Shown one piece after another: positions 1 to 9,119 of a DNA stretch of 64,000 nt. The stretch is from an uncultured Collinsella sp. Its GTDB lineage: Bacteria > Actinomycetota > Coriobacteriia > Coriobacteriales > Coriobacteriaceae. The DNA lies in the NCBI GenBank assembly GCA_900542635.1, contig UQOJ01000002.1:16068-80067 (forward strand). The letters run 5' to 3'. The position numbers were made by a program, and so were the translations under genes. The notes under the pieces are model-generated. The model ran no database searches and had not been told where the DNA came from. It was given only the letters and a program-made list of their open reading frames with translations. Numbering within the stretch: position 1 is the first letter of the stretch; each line of letters opens with the position of its first letter.

Positions 1-2335
1 GAAGGGCAACGCCCCGGTCGAGCGCAAGCTGCAGCGCCTCTTCCGCCGCGGCGACGCCTGCCGCCTGATCAAGCGCTGCAACGACTTTGGCGCCGGCGGC
101 GTCTCGGTCGCCGTGGGCGAGCTTGCCGACGGCCTGTATGTCGACCTGGACACCGTGACCAAGAAGTACGACGGCCTGGACGGCACCGAGCTCGCCATCT
201 CCGAGTCCCAGGAGCGTATGGCCTGCGCCGTCGCCGACGGTGACGTCGAGGAGTTCATGGGCTACGCCGCCGAGGAGAACCTCGAGGCGACCGTTATCGC
301 CGAGGTTACCGCCGAGCCGCGCATGCGCATGGCCTGGAACGGCGTCGCCATCGTCGACCTGTCCCGCGAGTTCCTCAACTCCAACGGCGCACCCAAGCAC
401 CAGGTCGCCCACGTGTGCGCCCGTAGCGTGTGGCAGCCAAGCTGGGCCGGCACCACGCTCGCCGAGCGCATGACCTCGCTTGTCACCGACCTCAACGTCG
501 CTTCCAACAAGGGCCTTTCCGAGCGCTTCGACTCCACCATCGGCGCCGCGACCGTGCTCATGCCCTTTGGCGGCAAGACGCAGCTCACCCCCAGCTCGGC
601 CATGGTCGCCAAGTTCCCCGTGGACGGCGAGACCACCACGGCGAGTGCCATGGCATGGGGCTTCAACCCCTATCTGATGGAGGCCGACCAGTTTGCGGGC
701 GCCTACCTGTCCGTGGTCGAGTCCATCGCCAAGCTCGTTGCCGCCGGCTTTGAGCACAAGCGCGCCTACCTCTCCTTCCAGGAGTACTTCGAGCGCCTGC
801 GCACCGAGGCAGAGCGCTGGGGCAAGCCCATGGCCGCCGTCCTGGGTGCCCTTATGGCCCAGGTCGACCTGGGTGCCGGCGCCATCGGTGGCAAGGATTC
901 CATGAGCGGCTCGTTTGAGGACGAGGCCGGCGAGCTCAACGTTCCGCCGACCCTGATCAGCTTCGCCGTCGCCGTGGGCAAGGCCGCCCGCGCCGTCTCG
1001 CCCGAGTTCAAGGGCCTCACGCACCGCGTCGTCCGCATCGCCCCCGCCATCTATGGCGAGGACTACCGCCCCGATGCTCAGCAGCTGCTCGCCGCGTTTG
1101 ACGCCGTCGAGGCGCTCACTGCTACCGGCAACGCCCTGGCCATCTCCACGCCCGGCTACGGCTGCGGCGCCGAGAGCCTCTTTAAGATGTGCGTCGGTAA
1201 CCAGATCGGTATCGAGCTTGCCGAGGATGTAGACGTGGAGAGCCTCTTCACCCCGCTCTACGGCAGCTTTATCGTCGAGCTCGCCGAGGATGCCGAGCTG
1301 CCCGAGGTCGCCGACGGCGTTGTCGTCGAGCCCCTGGGCACCACCGTCGAGGGCTATGTCATCGACACCGGTTCCGAAGTCATCGAGCTCTCCGAGCTCC
1401 AGGAGGCCTGGGAGAGCGGCATCGAGGGCGTCTTTGCCTACCGCAGCGCCGGCGAGACCGCCGAGGTCGAGACCATCGACTTCCGCGCCAAGGACATCCA
1501 CGTGTACGGCGGCGCCAAGATCGCCCGCCCGCGCGTGGTTATCCCCGTGTTCCCCGGAAACAACTGCGAGTACGATAGCGCCCGCGCCTTCCGTGCCGCC
1601 GGCGCCGAGGCCGACACCTTCGTGATCAACAACCTCACGCCCGAGGCCGTCGCCGAGAGCACCCACGAGCTTGCCCGCCGCATCCGCGCAAGCCAGATCG
1701 TCATGATCCCCGGCGGCTTCTCGGGCGGCGACGAGCCCGACGGCTCCGCCAAGTTCATCACGGCGTTCTTCCGCGCTCCCGAGGTCACCGAGGCAGTCCG
1801 CGACCTGCTCAAGGCCCGCGATGGCCTGATACTGGGCATCTGCAACGGCTTCCAGGCCCTGATCAAGCTCGGCCTGGTGCCCTACGGCGACATCGTCGAC
1901 GCCACGCCCGATGCGCCCACGTTGACGTTCAACACCATCGGTCGCCACCAGAGCCGTCTGGTGCGCACCCGCATCTCGTCCAACTTGTCCCCGTGGCTGT
2001 CGCAGTGCAGCCTGGACGACCCCTACACCGTCGCCATCAGCCACGGCGAGGGCCGCTTTGTCGCCAATGACGAAGTGCTCGCCCAGCTGATCGCCAACGG
2101 CCAGGTCGCCACGCAGTACGTGGACGAGAACGGCAAGCCCAGCATGGATCTCTCCGTCAACCCCAACGGCTCCGCACTCGCCATCGAGGGCATCACGAGC
2201 CCCGACGGCCGTGTCCTGGGCAAGATGGGCCATGCCGAGCGTCGCGGCGACAACCTGTACCGCAACGTGCCCGAGCATGTCCCCGGCGATAAGTTCATGC
2301 CGATCTTTGAGAGCGGCGTAGCCTACTTCGCTTAA
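1..2335 (+). CDS. purL: Phosphoribosylformylglycinamidine synthase, 3' part (5' end outside window)
   Basis: Catalyses the ATP- and glutamine-dependent conversion of FGAR to FGAM in purine synthesis. The frame is open from base 2, so the gene enters from the left edge; about 777 C-terminal residues are visible. The first visible stretch, CNDFGAGGVSVAVGEL, is a PurL synthetase motif. From about base 1530 a fused class I glutamine amidotransferase domain begins (FPGNNCEYD), with IPGGFSGGDEPDG, the nucleophile Cys in GICNGFQ (codon 1841-1843) and the SHGEGRF motif near 2040. This is the single-chain form rather than separate PurL/PurQ/PurS subunits. A strong hairpin terminator follows the stop. 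Confidence 0.95.
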   Translation, partial: KGNAPVERKLQRLFRRGDACRLIKRCNDFGAGGVSVAVGELADGLYVDLDTVTKKYDGLDGTELAISESQERMACAVADGDVEEFMGYAAEENLEATVIAEVTAEPRMRMAWNGVAIVDLSREFLNSNGAPKHQVAHVCARSVWQPSWAGTTLAERMTSLVTDLNVASNKGLSERFDSTIGAATVLMPFGGKTQLTPSSAMVAKFPVDGETTTASAMAWGFNPYLMEADQFAGAYLSVVESIAKLVAAGFEHKRAYLSFQEYFERLRTEAERWGKPMAAVLGALMAQVDLGAGAIGGKDSMSGSFEDEAGELNVPPTLISFAVAVGKAARAVSPEFKGLTHRVVRIAPAIYGEDYRPDAQQLLAAFDAVEALTATGNALAISTPGYGCGAESLFKMCVGNQIGIELAEDVDVESLFTPLYGSFIVELAEDAELPEVADGVVVEPLGTTVEGYVIDTGSEVIELSELQEAWESGIEGVFAYRSAGETAEVETIDFRAKDIHVYGGAKIARPRVVIPVFPGNNCEYDSARAFRAAGAEADTFVINNLTPEAVAESTHELARRIRASQIVMIPGGFSGGDEPDGSAKFITAFFRAPEVTEAVRDLLKARDGLILGICNGFQALIKLGLVPYGDIVDATPDAPTLTFNTIGRHQSRLVRTRISSNLSPWLSQCSLDDPYTVAISHGEGRFVANDEVLAQLIANGQVATQYVDENGKPSMDLSVNPNGSALAIEGITSPDGRVLGKMGHAERRGDNLYRNVPEHVPGDKFMPIFESGVAYFA

Positions 2336-2371
2336 AGCTTCCCATCGGGTACAATCCCCTCGGGCAACAAC

Positions 2372-2407
2372 ACCCGCCACCGGCACTCCCGGTGGCGGGT
2401 TCTTTTT
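2372..2407 (+). terminator. Rho-independent terminator after purL
   Basis: A perfect 12-bp stem (ACCCGCCACCGG at 2372-2383, CCGGTGGCGGGT at 2389-2400) with a 5-nt loop is followed by TCTTTTTT. A TACAAT -10-like hexamer lies just upstream at 2350-2355, so the hairpin might also act as a leader attenuator of the next gene; that second role is a guess. Confidence 0.85.
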
Positions 2408-2433
2408 TGCTTCGCGCATGTAGGAAGGACATC

Positions 2434-3369
2434 ATGGAAAGCCGCAAGCCGTATCTCGCCACCCTGCCCGGACTCATCTTGGGCTGCCTCGTTTGCTGTG
2501 CGCTCTGGGGCTCCGCCTTTCCCTGTATCAAGATCGGCTACGCACTCTTTGGCATCCCCGCGCACGATAGCGCCTCGCAGCTGCTCTTTGCAGGCCTGCG
2601 CTTTACGCTTGCCGGCGCCTTGGTCATTGTTGGCATGAGCACGGCACAGCGCCGCCCACTCGTTCCGCAGGCTCGCGATATCAAGCCCATCTGCATCCTG
2701 TCGCTCTTCCAGACTATTGGACAGTACTTCTTTTTCTACTTGGGACTCTCGCGCGCCAGCGCCATGTCAAGCTCCATCATCGAGGCCAGCGCAAACTTCC
2801 TTGCAATCCTCTTTGCCGCCTTGGCATTTCATACCGAGAAGCTCAATACGGCCAAGGTGCTCGGCTGCGTGTTGGGCTTTGCCGGCGTCGCGCTCGTCAA
2901 CCTTTCGGGCGCGGATGGCACCTTTGGCTTTACGCTCGACGGCGAGGGTTTTATCTTGGCTTCCACTGTTGCGGGCGCCCTGTCGACCTGCCTCATTAGC
3001 ATCTTCTCGCGCGAGCATGACGGCGTCTTGCTCGCCGGCTGGCAGTTTTTAGTCGGTGGCGTGGTCCTTACCGCCATCGGATTTTTGATGGGCGGCACGT
3101 TGTCCCCCACCGAAATCGCCCCCGCCATCGCGCTCATCATTTATATGGCACTCATTTCCGCCGTCGCGTACTCGCTGTGGTCCCGCCTGCTCGCCGTCAA
3201 CCCCGTCAGCCGCGTGTCGGTCTTTGGCTTCATGAATCCGGTCTTTGGCGTGCTGTTGAGCGCATTGCTGCTCGGCGAGGGCGCTGGCACGAGCCCCGTT
3301 ACCGTCATCGTTGCCCTGTTGTTGGTCTGCAGCGGCATCATCATCGTCAACAAACCCAAAAAAGCCTAG
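2434..3369 (+). CDS. DMT-superfamily (EamA) transporter
   Basis: A 311-residue polytopic membrane protein with about ten hydrophobic segments arranged as two EamA repeats. The sequence shows the typical first helix (LGCLVCCALWGSAFPCIKIGYALFG) and the family's conserved final helices (NPVFGVLLSALLLGE). It probably exports a small metabolite or amino acid; the substrate cannot be read from the sequence. The ATG at 2434 is preferred over the upstream GTG at 2392, because AGGAAGG lies 5 bases before it and the longer version would run through the purL terminator. It is transcribed alone and converges on the diguanylate cyclase gene. Confidence 0.85.
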   Translation: MESRKPYLATLPGLILGCLVCCALWGSAFPCIKIGYALFGIPAHDSASQLLFAGLRFTLAGALVIVGMSTAQRRPLVPQARDIKPICILSLFQTIGQYFFFYLGLSRASAMSSSIIEASANFLAILFAALAFHTEKLNTAKVLGCVLGFAGVALVNLSGADGTFGFTLDGEGFILASTVAGALSTCLISIFSREHDGVLLAGWQFLVGGVVLTAIGFLMGGTLSPTEIAPAIALIIYMALISAVAYSLWSRLLAVNPVSRVSVFGFMNPVFGVLLSALLLGEGAGTSPVTVIVALLLVCSGIIIVNKPKKA

Positions 3370-3443
3370 CGAGCTCGCCTTTTTAGGGAGGGCGTTCGCA
3401 CACTTTAGCTTAATGGAATACATCGATGAGCTGAGGGCCGCCA

Positions 3444-3465
3444 CGCACGCAAGCGTGCGACCCTT
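3444..3465 (+). terminator. Possible terminator after the EamA transporter
   Basis: A 7-bp inverted repeat (CGCACGC at 3444-3450, GCGTGCG at 3453-3459) is followed by CCCTTTT on the plus strand. The loop is only two bases, so the top pair would have to open. It lies between two convergent genes. Confidence 0.4.
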
Positions 3466-3468
3466 TTC

Positions 3469-4611
3469 CTAGCGTATCTGGATGCCGGCTTTCTTTTTCT
3501 CGGCCTTGACGCGGTAGAGCTCCGCATCGGCAGCGCGAAGTAAGTCTTGCCAGGTATCAACACTATCGCCGACCCGCGCGTAACCGATGGACATCCGCAA
3601 TGCATACGGTACCTCGGCACGAGCGAGCTCGTCGTCAATCGCCGAACACAGGTCTATGATGTCCTGTTCCGCCGCTGCCTTTTGGAGCACCACAAACTCA
3701 TCGCCACCATAACGTGCGATAAAGCCACCAGCCGGCGAGCAGACATCCTTGAGCGCCGTCGCAACAACCTGAAGAGCATGGTCGCCCTCCACATGTCCAT
3801 AGCGATCGTTAATCTGCTTAAAGCCGTCGGCGTCCATCATAAGCAGATATACATCTTCGGCCTGATCCACATTTGAAAAGAGCGACAGCATATAGATCTC
3901 AAAACGGTTGCGGTTGTTGAGTCCAGTCAACGGGTCAGTCGAGATCAGTTGCTCCTGATAGACGATATAGAGCAGCAGGATGCTCAGCGTTATACCGAAG
4001 CAAAGGCCCGGTACCGAAAACAAAACCTGGAAGGTACCGCCCACCAGAGCGGGAACCGCAAAAAAGGCGAGGGTGCGATAAATGGCCTTCTTTTGCAGGC
4101 TTTCGACTTTTCGAGCCTGAATAAAGGCATGCAAGGACGTATATATGACGTAGCAGTAGCTAACGATAGGCTGAATCATATAAAGCGCTCCGCGACGATA
4201 TACGCCCTGCGCATCGATATAGAACATAGTGTGCGTCCAGTAGCTGGTAAATGCCAGAACGACCACCAATGCGGTTGGCAACGTTAAAAGTACCACCCTA
4301 TAGGGCGTGGTCAGGAGCCGTGAGCCCTGCATCGTCTCGGAATAGAAAAACCAAATGAGGCACGCGATGGCGAACAGCGAAAACGAAACCGCGTTGGAAA
4401 TCCAATTGGCCGTGATGCCTACAGGAGTGCTCACGCCGTCCGAGAGCGTCCAGATCATATCGAAGAAAATGTAGGCAGCAGACGTGTAGCCCAGCATGCT
4501 AAACAAAAGCTGCTGGGTGCTCGAGAACAGGGAGCGACGGCTTCGTACGGCAAGTCCGATAAGAATAATCATGCACAGCAGGAATATCTCGATCTTGAGT
4601 GCCTTAATCAC
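3469..4611 (-). CDS. Membrane-bound diguanylate cyclase (GGDEF)
   Basis: A 380-residue protein with about seven hydrophobic segments in residues 1-220, followed by a GGDEF domain. Visible motifs are DPLTGLNNR (226-234), MMDADGFKQIND (258-269, metal-binding Asp) and RYGGDEF (300-306), so it should make cyclic di-GMP from two GTP. The inhibitory I-site RxxD normally found just before GGDEF is absent (the Arg and Asp positions are Pro and Gly), suggesting no product feedback at that site. The seven-helix part may sense a membrane or extracellular cue. The start is GTG at 4611 with GGGAA upstream. No other c-di-GMP gene lies nearby. Confidence 0.87.
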   Translation of the reverse strand: MIKALKIEIFLLCMIILIGLAVRSRRSLFSSTQQLLFSMLGYTSAAYIFFDMIWTLSDGVSTPVGITANWISNAVSFSLFAIACLIWFFYSETMQGSRLLTTPYRVVLLTLPTALVVVLAFTSYWTHTMFYIDAQGVYRRGALYMIQPIVSYCYVIYTSLHAFIQARKVESLQKKAIYRTLAFFAVPALVGGTFQVLFSVPGLCFGITLSILLLYIVYQEQLISTDPLTGLNNRNRFEIYMLSLFSNVDQAEDVYLLMMDADGFKQINDRYGHVEGDHALQVVATALKDVCSPAGGFIARYGGDEFVVLQKAAAEQDIIDLCSAIDDELARAEVPYALRMSIGYARVGDSVDTWQDLLRAADAELYRVKAEKKKAGIQIR

Positions 4612-4710
4612 CAGGTGCCATTCCCTCTATATCCAAGTGGCCAGAATCGCCCGAGTCGCGCCCAGGCGCCAAACGCCCCTTTCTCCGCAGGGGTAAGGGG
4701 AATAATAGCA

Positions 4711-4754
4711 GAGCGCCCGAACATCACTGCAAAACAGTTTCCGTTCGGGCGCTC
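4711..4754. terminator. Nested hairpin downstream of the KdgT-like gene
   Basis: A perfect 12-bp inverted repeat (GAGCGCCCGAAC at 4711-4722, GTTCGGGCGCTC at 4743-4754) encloses a smaller ACTG/CAGT hairpin. It lies 46 bases beyond the stop of the minus-strand permease gene. The U-run is weak, so termination is probable rather than certain. Confidence 0.5.
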
Positions 4755-4789
4755 GGACGGCGCGAACTGCACGCCGGAATCAATTATCG

Positions 4790-4803
4790 GTAACGGCCGT
4801 TAC
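4790..4803. repeat. 14-bp perfect palindrome over the permease stop codon
   Basis: GTAACGGCCGTTAC is its own reverse complement and overlaps the stop codon of the minus-strand permease gene. It may be chance, a protein site, or part of the 3' end structure. Confidence 0.35.
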
Positions 4804-5822
4804 TCGCCGTCGATGTCGGTCGCGACGGCCTCCTCAATAGCCTCGACGCCTTCGACCGACAGATCTTCTTCGCCGTGGCAGAACTTCTTATCGACCCAGC
4901 CGGTCAGAATCGGGGCCATGATTGCCGTGATGATGACGGCAGTGGCGATCTGCGCATACGCGGTGGGCGCAAGCTCGGCATAGCGCGGAGCGACCTCGGC
5001 GAGGGCGATCGGCGTGGTCATGGCCGTGCCGGCAATGGTGGAACATGCCACAGCCGCCTTACCGTTGCCGCCACACAGGCGCTCGAAGGCAAAGGTAATG
5101 GGACCGACGATAAAGAGCGTGATGAGGCCCAGCAGGATGCCCGAAATGCCACCGGCGATGAAGCTCGAAAGGCTCATGGACGCACCGAGCTGAAAACCAA
5201 TTACAGCGATCGCGGGATTGGCGCCGGGAACCAGCAGGCTCTTGATAAACGGGAACAAGTTGCCCAGGACCATGCCGATAACAAGCGGCAGGATGGATCC
5301 GATGATGGTGCCGACGGGGATGTTGGCGAGACCCGAAACACCAAGGATGATCATCGTGACGGCGGGGCCGGCCGTAAAGAACAGGATACCGACAGCGCCC
5401 TGCTCGGACTCATCGCCGAACTCGCCCATGATGCCCGTATAGAGCGCCATGTTGCAAAACGTAATGCCGCCGATGATGGAAACCGAGCTCAGGCCTAAAA
5501 AGTTATCGTTAAAGAAGTACGCGACGCCCAGACCCAGCGCGGCTGCCACTACAAGCTTAGGAATCAGCACGACGATGCCGGTCTTGATGGCGCCCGGCGT
5601 GGACTTAAAGCTGATGCCGGCGCCCACGAACAGCAAGATTGCGGCAACGATGGTGTTGGAGCCGCCGCGGCAGGCAGCCGTAAAGAAGCCGCCGACCTCA
5701 AAGACCTGCGGGCAGAAGGTATTGAGCAAAAGGCCGACGATCATCGGATAGATCATGATGTCGCCCGGGATGCGCGGTACCTTGAATTTCTTTTGCTCGT
5801 TGGCGGTCGCTTCCTGTGCCAT
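4800..5822 (-). CDS. 2-keto-3-deoxygluconate permease family (KdgT-like)
   Basis: A 340-residue membrane protein with about ten hydrophobic segments. The N-terminus KVPRIPGDIMIYPMIVGLLLNTF and the following GGFFTAACRGGSNTIVAAILLFVGAGI match the KdgT family, which imports 2-keto-3-deoxygluconate from pectin or uronate breakdown by proton symport. Length is close to the family norm (about 330). No kdgK or kdgA lies beside it, so the substrate may differ. The ATG at 5822 is chosen because GGGGG lies 6 bases upstream; the frame stays open to 5852 without a good ribosome site. The C-terminal tail is acidic. Confidence 0.8.
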   Translation of the reverse strand: MAQEATANEQKKFKVPRIPGDIMIYPMIVGLLLNTFCPQVFEVGGFFTAACRGGSNTIVAAILLFVGAGISFKSTPGAIKTGIVVLIPKLVVAAALGLGVAYFFNDNFLGLSSVSIIGGITFCNMALYTGIMGEFGDESEQGAVGILFFTAGPAVTMIILGVSGLANIPVGTIIGSILPLVIGMVLGNLFPFIKSLLVPGANPAIAVIGFQLGASMSLSSFIAGGISGILLGLITLFIVGPITFAFERLCGGNGKAAVACSTIAGTAMTTPIALAEVAPRYAELAPTAYAQIATAVIITAIMAPILTGWVDKKFCHGEEDLSVEGVEAIEEAVATDIDGE

Positions 5823-5972
5823 GAAACCCCCATTTCCGCTGACGGGGTACAAAAGCCCACGTCACGCTTTGCTACAGTAAAGTTTGACCATGGTACCAGA
5901 AGAAATAGACCAGCTCGGTGAAAAATTCGACAAGTTGGGATGGAACGAGATTCGGCGCCCGCGACGCCACCC

Positions 5973-6296
5973 CTATATAAGGCTCAAAACGATATAGAAC
6001 ACGATGCCCGAAACGCAGCACCACAACATCGACTTTGTCTTGATTGCCACCGCCACGACGCCGGCGGCCGCAATCCAGGGAACCAAGGCAGGCCAGAGTC
6101 CCGCGTCGAACGCGCCGGGGTTCACCAAGTCGTTGGCGACCAGCGCGGCAAAGGCAGCGGGCGGGATATAGCCCAGGGCCTCGGTAATGCGGGGCGACAG
6201 GGTCCGCCCGCGCAAGGCGAACGCCGGCGCGATGCGAAAGAACGCGATAGCAGCCCACGACGACAGCCACAGAACCAAGAACTCGTTAACGGGCAT
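5973..6296 (-). CDS. azlD: Branched-chain amino acid exporter, small subunit (AzlD)
   Basis: A 107-residue protein with about four transmembrane segments, matching the AzlD family (start MPVNEFLVLWLSSWAAIAFF, and ALGYIPPAAFAALVANDL). It pairs with AzlC to export branched-chain amino acids or analogues. Its start overlaps the end of azlC by 11 bases, which implies translational coupling. The frame is open further upstream, inside azlC, but that extension has no family resemblance. Confidence 0.85.
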   Translation of the reverse strand: MPVNEFLVLWLSSWAAIAFFRIAPAFALRGRTLSPRITEALGYIPPAAFAALVANDLVNPGAFDAGLWPALVPWIAAAGVVAVAIKTKSMLWCCVSGIVFYIVLSLI

Positions 6297-6978
6297 CGCG
6301 GGCACCTCTTCCGTCAAATACAGCATCGCACGCCAGCGCAATGGCAATGCCGACCACGACGCTTGCCGGCACGGCAATATTCGTGAGGCCCAAGAACTTG
6401 CATACGGAGACGGATACCGCACCCGAAACCGCCGCGACAACGTTGCCGCGCGACAGCCGCTGCGAAAAGAGCAGACAGATAAAGAGCGATGTGCAGACAA
6501 AGGCCGCAATGGCGGTGGGAACATCGACAACGGCGCCGACGATGGCGCCCATCGTACACGAAACGCCCCATGTTGCGATGAGGATCACGTTGAGCACAAA
6601 GGACTCGCGCGGGCCCCAATCCTCCCCTTCAACCAACTTGGCAAGCGAGATGCCATATGCCTCCTCGGTAAGTGTCGCGGCAACAGCCAGCGTCTGACGC
6701 TTCGAGGCACCCGTCAGATGCGGCGCGATCGATGCCGAGTAAAGCGCAAAACGCGAGGAGATGGCGGCAACGCTCGCGATAATCGAAGGTGCCGGTACGC
6801 CCGCCAGCCAAAGATTGCAGATCATAAACTGACCGCTGCCCGTCACAAACGTGCTGCTCAGGGCAAAGACCATCCAGGGCTCCATTCCCGTCTGCCCCAT
6901 GATCATTCCGCACGGCGCGCCTATTGCAACATAGGTAAGCATCACTGGCCAGACGGTTCTAACGATTTTGAGCACCAT
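6286..6978 (-). CDS. azlC: Branched-chain amino acid exporter, large subunit (AzlC)
   Basis: A 230-residue membrane protein of the AzlC family: PVMLTYVAIGAPCGMIMGQTGMEPWMVFALSSTFVTGSGQFM is the characteristic N-terminal half, and LTEEAYGISL is the conserved region near the middle. It forms an exporter with AzlD. I place the start at the ATG at 6978, which gives the usual family length. A TTG at 7047 would add 23 residues without resemblance. The ribosome site before 6978 (GAGAAG) is weak, so the start is uncertain. The gene diverges from the HD hydrolase gene. Confidence 0.85.
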   Translation of the reverse strand: MVLKIVRTVWPVMLTYVAIGAPCGMIMGQTGMEPWMVFALSSTFVTGSGQFMICNLWLAGVPAPSIIASVAAISSRFALYSASIAPHLTGASKRQTLAVAATLTEEAYGISLAKLVEGEDWGPRESFVLNVILIATWGVSCTMGAIVGAVVDVPTAIAAFVCTSLFICLLFSQRLSRGNVVAAVSGAVSVSVCKFLGLTNIAVPASVVVGIAIALACDAVFDGRGARDAR

Positions 6979-7104
6979 ACGCTTCTCATCCTGACAAGGT
7001 CTCCGAGCCGCATGTAGCGACACGGCAGAATCATCATCCGACAGCAACCGAGTTCACCTACAATTGCCACCGGATCGAAAGACACAACTTTTTAGGAAGT
7101 CATT

Positions 7105-7917
7105 ATGACAGCTATCGATCGAGACCGGGCGCGCACGGCCTTCAAAAGCTACACCGATGCCTACGACGCCACCAACCCACGCATCGCGCTCAAAATCGAG
7201 CATACGTACCACGTGGCCGAGGCATGCGATGCCGTAGCGCGCGAGCAGGGCTGGTCGTCAGAAGATATTGACCTGGCATGGCTTTGCGGCCTGCTACACG
7301 ATATGGGCCGCTTTGAGCAGCTGCGACGCTGGGACACCTTTAAGGACGCCGAGAGCATGAGCCATGCGGCGCTGGGCATCGAGGTCCTCTTTGGCGAGAA
7401 TCCCGCCGATGCACCCGCCGTAACGAGCATCCGCGACTTTATCGATGACCCGGCAGAAGATGAGCTCATCCGAGCGAGCATTGCCTATCACAGCGATTTC
7501 CGTCTACCCGCGCAGCTCGACGTGCGCACGCGAAGCTTCTGCGACATCGTACGCGATGGCGACAAGATCGACATTATGCGCACCATCGCCGACAGCAACG
7601 TCGACACCATCCTCAAAGTGGATGAGGACACGTTTCTTGCCAGCCACTTCTCGGCACCGACGCTTGCCGCCTTTGACGAGCATCGCTGCGTCGCGCGCGA
7701 TGAACGCAACGAGCCGGCGGACTACCTGGTGGGGCTCATCTGCTTTATGTTTGAGCTCGTCTATCCGGCAAGCCGTGCGCTGGCGCGCGAACAGGGTGAT
7801 ATCCACCGCCTGCTCGACGCGCCCTTTGGCATTACACAGCCCTTTACCGACCCCGCCACGCAGGCAACCTGGAGCCGCCTAAAGGACGAGATGCGCGACT
7901 GGCTGGCGCGCGCCTAG
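7105..7917 (+). CDS. HD-domain phosphohydrolase
   Basis: A 270-residue cytosolic protein with an HD domain near the N-terminus. The His of HTYHV (33/36) and the HD pair in LLHDMGRF (65-66) are metal ligands, and a later Asp in RDGDKID (near 152) completes the set. HD proteins hydrolyse phosphate esters such as nucleotides or cyclic dinucleotides; the substrate here is unknown. AGGAAG precedes the ATG by 6 bases. Its last four bases overlap the end of the opposing etfA-like gene, so the two transcription units converge with no terminator between them. Confidence 0.8.
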   Translation: MTAIDRDRARTAFKSYTDAYDATNPRIALKIEHTYHVAEACDAVAREQGWSSEDIDLAWLCGLLHDMGRFEQLRRWDTFKDAESMSHAALGIEVLFGENPADAPAVTSIRDFIDDPAEDELIRASIAYHSDFRLPAQLDVRTRSFCDIVRDGDKIDIMRTIADSNVDTILKVDEDTFLASHFSAPTLAAFDEHRCVARDERNEPADYLVGLICFMFELVYPASRALAREQGDIHRLLDAPFGITQPFTDPATQATWSRLKDEMRDWLARA

Positions 7918-9119
7918 CGCTCAAGCTGGGCCAGCAGCTCCTCGACGACCTCGACGGCGTCCCCAACAACCTTGTACTGGGCAGCGCCGAAAATGGGGGC
8001 ATCCGGGTCCTCATTGATGGCGATAATGCACTCCGCCCCACCGATGCCGGCAAGATGCTGGATGGCGCCCGAAACACCGATACTCACGAGAAGCTTGGGC
8101 GAAACCGATACGCCGGTCTGGCCAATCTGATGGCGATACTCCAACCAGCCGGCCTCCACGACAGGTCGCGTGCAACCAAGCTCGGCTCCCAGAGCCTCGG
8201 CGAGCCTTCGCATCAGCGGCAGGTTTTTCTTGGAACCAATGCCGCGACCCACCACGACCAGGCGCTCGGCATCGGCGATCGAAGCCTGCCGCCCCCACTC
8301 CTCGGCGGGAATCGAGATCTCGACACGGGCCTTAGCATCATCCGCAAGCGATATCTGGGTGATCGTGCCAGAGCGGTTGTAGTCAAAGTCGGGCGCCTTA
8401 AAGATGCCGGGACGAACCGTTGCCATCTGGGGACGATGATTGGGGCAGACGATGGTGGCCATTAGGTTGCCGCCAAACGCCGGACGCGTCTGTTGCAGCA
8501 GTCCCGTCTCCGTATCCATCGAAAGTACGGTGCAGTCAGCCGTAAGGCCCGTCTGCAAGCGCACGGCAACGCCGGGTGCCAGTTCGCGGCCAAAGGCGGT
8601 CGCACCGTATAGGATGGCCTCGGGTTTGCATTCGGCTACCAAATCGCAGATCAAGCGGGCGTAGACCTCCGCATCGTTTTGGCGCAGGCGCTCGTCGCGA
8701 CAGGCCAGGACTTCGTCGGCGCCCGCGCAAACCAGATGCTCCAGGTCGCCGAGAGAGCCCTCGGGACCCATACCGACCAGTGCCACCAGACGGCAGCCGC
8801 GCGCATCGGCAAGCTCGCGGCCCTTGCCCATAAGCTCATAGGCAACGGGAGTCACCGTATCGTGCTCGTCGGTCTGCACGAATACCCAAATGTCTCGATA
8901 CGCATCGAGGTCAACCGCACCAGCGGCCTCGTCACGCTCGATCGAGATAGCGTTGACAGGGCAGGCGTCGACGCACCCACCGCATAGGATGCAGCCGTCG
9001 GTTACGCGGGCGCATCGGCTGGGTCGCTCGCCTTCCACTACGATGCCGCCCGAGGCACAGGCGCGAACGCAGCGACCGCAGCCGATACAGGCTTCGCTAT
9101 CGATAATCAGTCCGCTCAT
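7914..9119 (-). CDS. Electron transfer flavoprotein alpha subunit fused to a 2x[4Fe-4S] ferredoxin domain
   Basis: A 401-residue protein. Residues 1-60 carry two ferredoxin clusters: Cys 11, 14, 17, 21 and Cys 43, 46, 49, 53. The remainder is EtfA: an N-terminal Rossmann-like domain and a C-terminal FAD-binding domain with VVGRGIGSKKNLPLMRRLAEALGAELGCTRPVVEAGW and IGVSGAIQHLAGIGGAECIIAINEDPDAPIF. The same fusion occurs in LctC of the electron-bifurcating lactate dehydrogenase and in CarE/FixB-type proteins. It is the last gene of a three-gene operon after etfB and the flavin dehydrogenase. The fused clusters point to a low-potential ferredoxin-linked route. Confidence 0.88.
   Translation of the reverse strand: MSGLIIDSEACIGCGRCVRACASGGIVVEGERPSRCARVTDGCILCGGCVDACPVNAISIERDEAAGAVDLDAYRDIWVFVQTDEHDTVTPVAYELMGKGRELADARGCRLVALVGMGPEGSLGDLEHLVCAGADEVLACRDERLRQNDAEVYARLICDLVAECKPEAILYGATAFGRELAPGVAVRLQTGLTADCTVLSMDTETGLLQQTRPAFGGNLMATIVCPNHRPQMATVRPGIFKAPDFDYNRSGTITQISLADDAKARVEISIPAEEWGRQASIADAERLVVVGRGIGSKKNLPLMRRLAEALGAELGCTRPVVEAGWLEYRHQIGQTGVSVSPKLLVSIGVSGAIQHLAGIGGAECIIAINEDPDAPIFGAAQYKVVGDAVEVVEELLAQLER

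Noticed and set aside
5872..6270. 132-codon minus-strand frame overlapping azlD
   Set aside because: It is out of frame with azlD, which is well recognised, and shows no family features.
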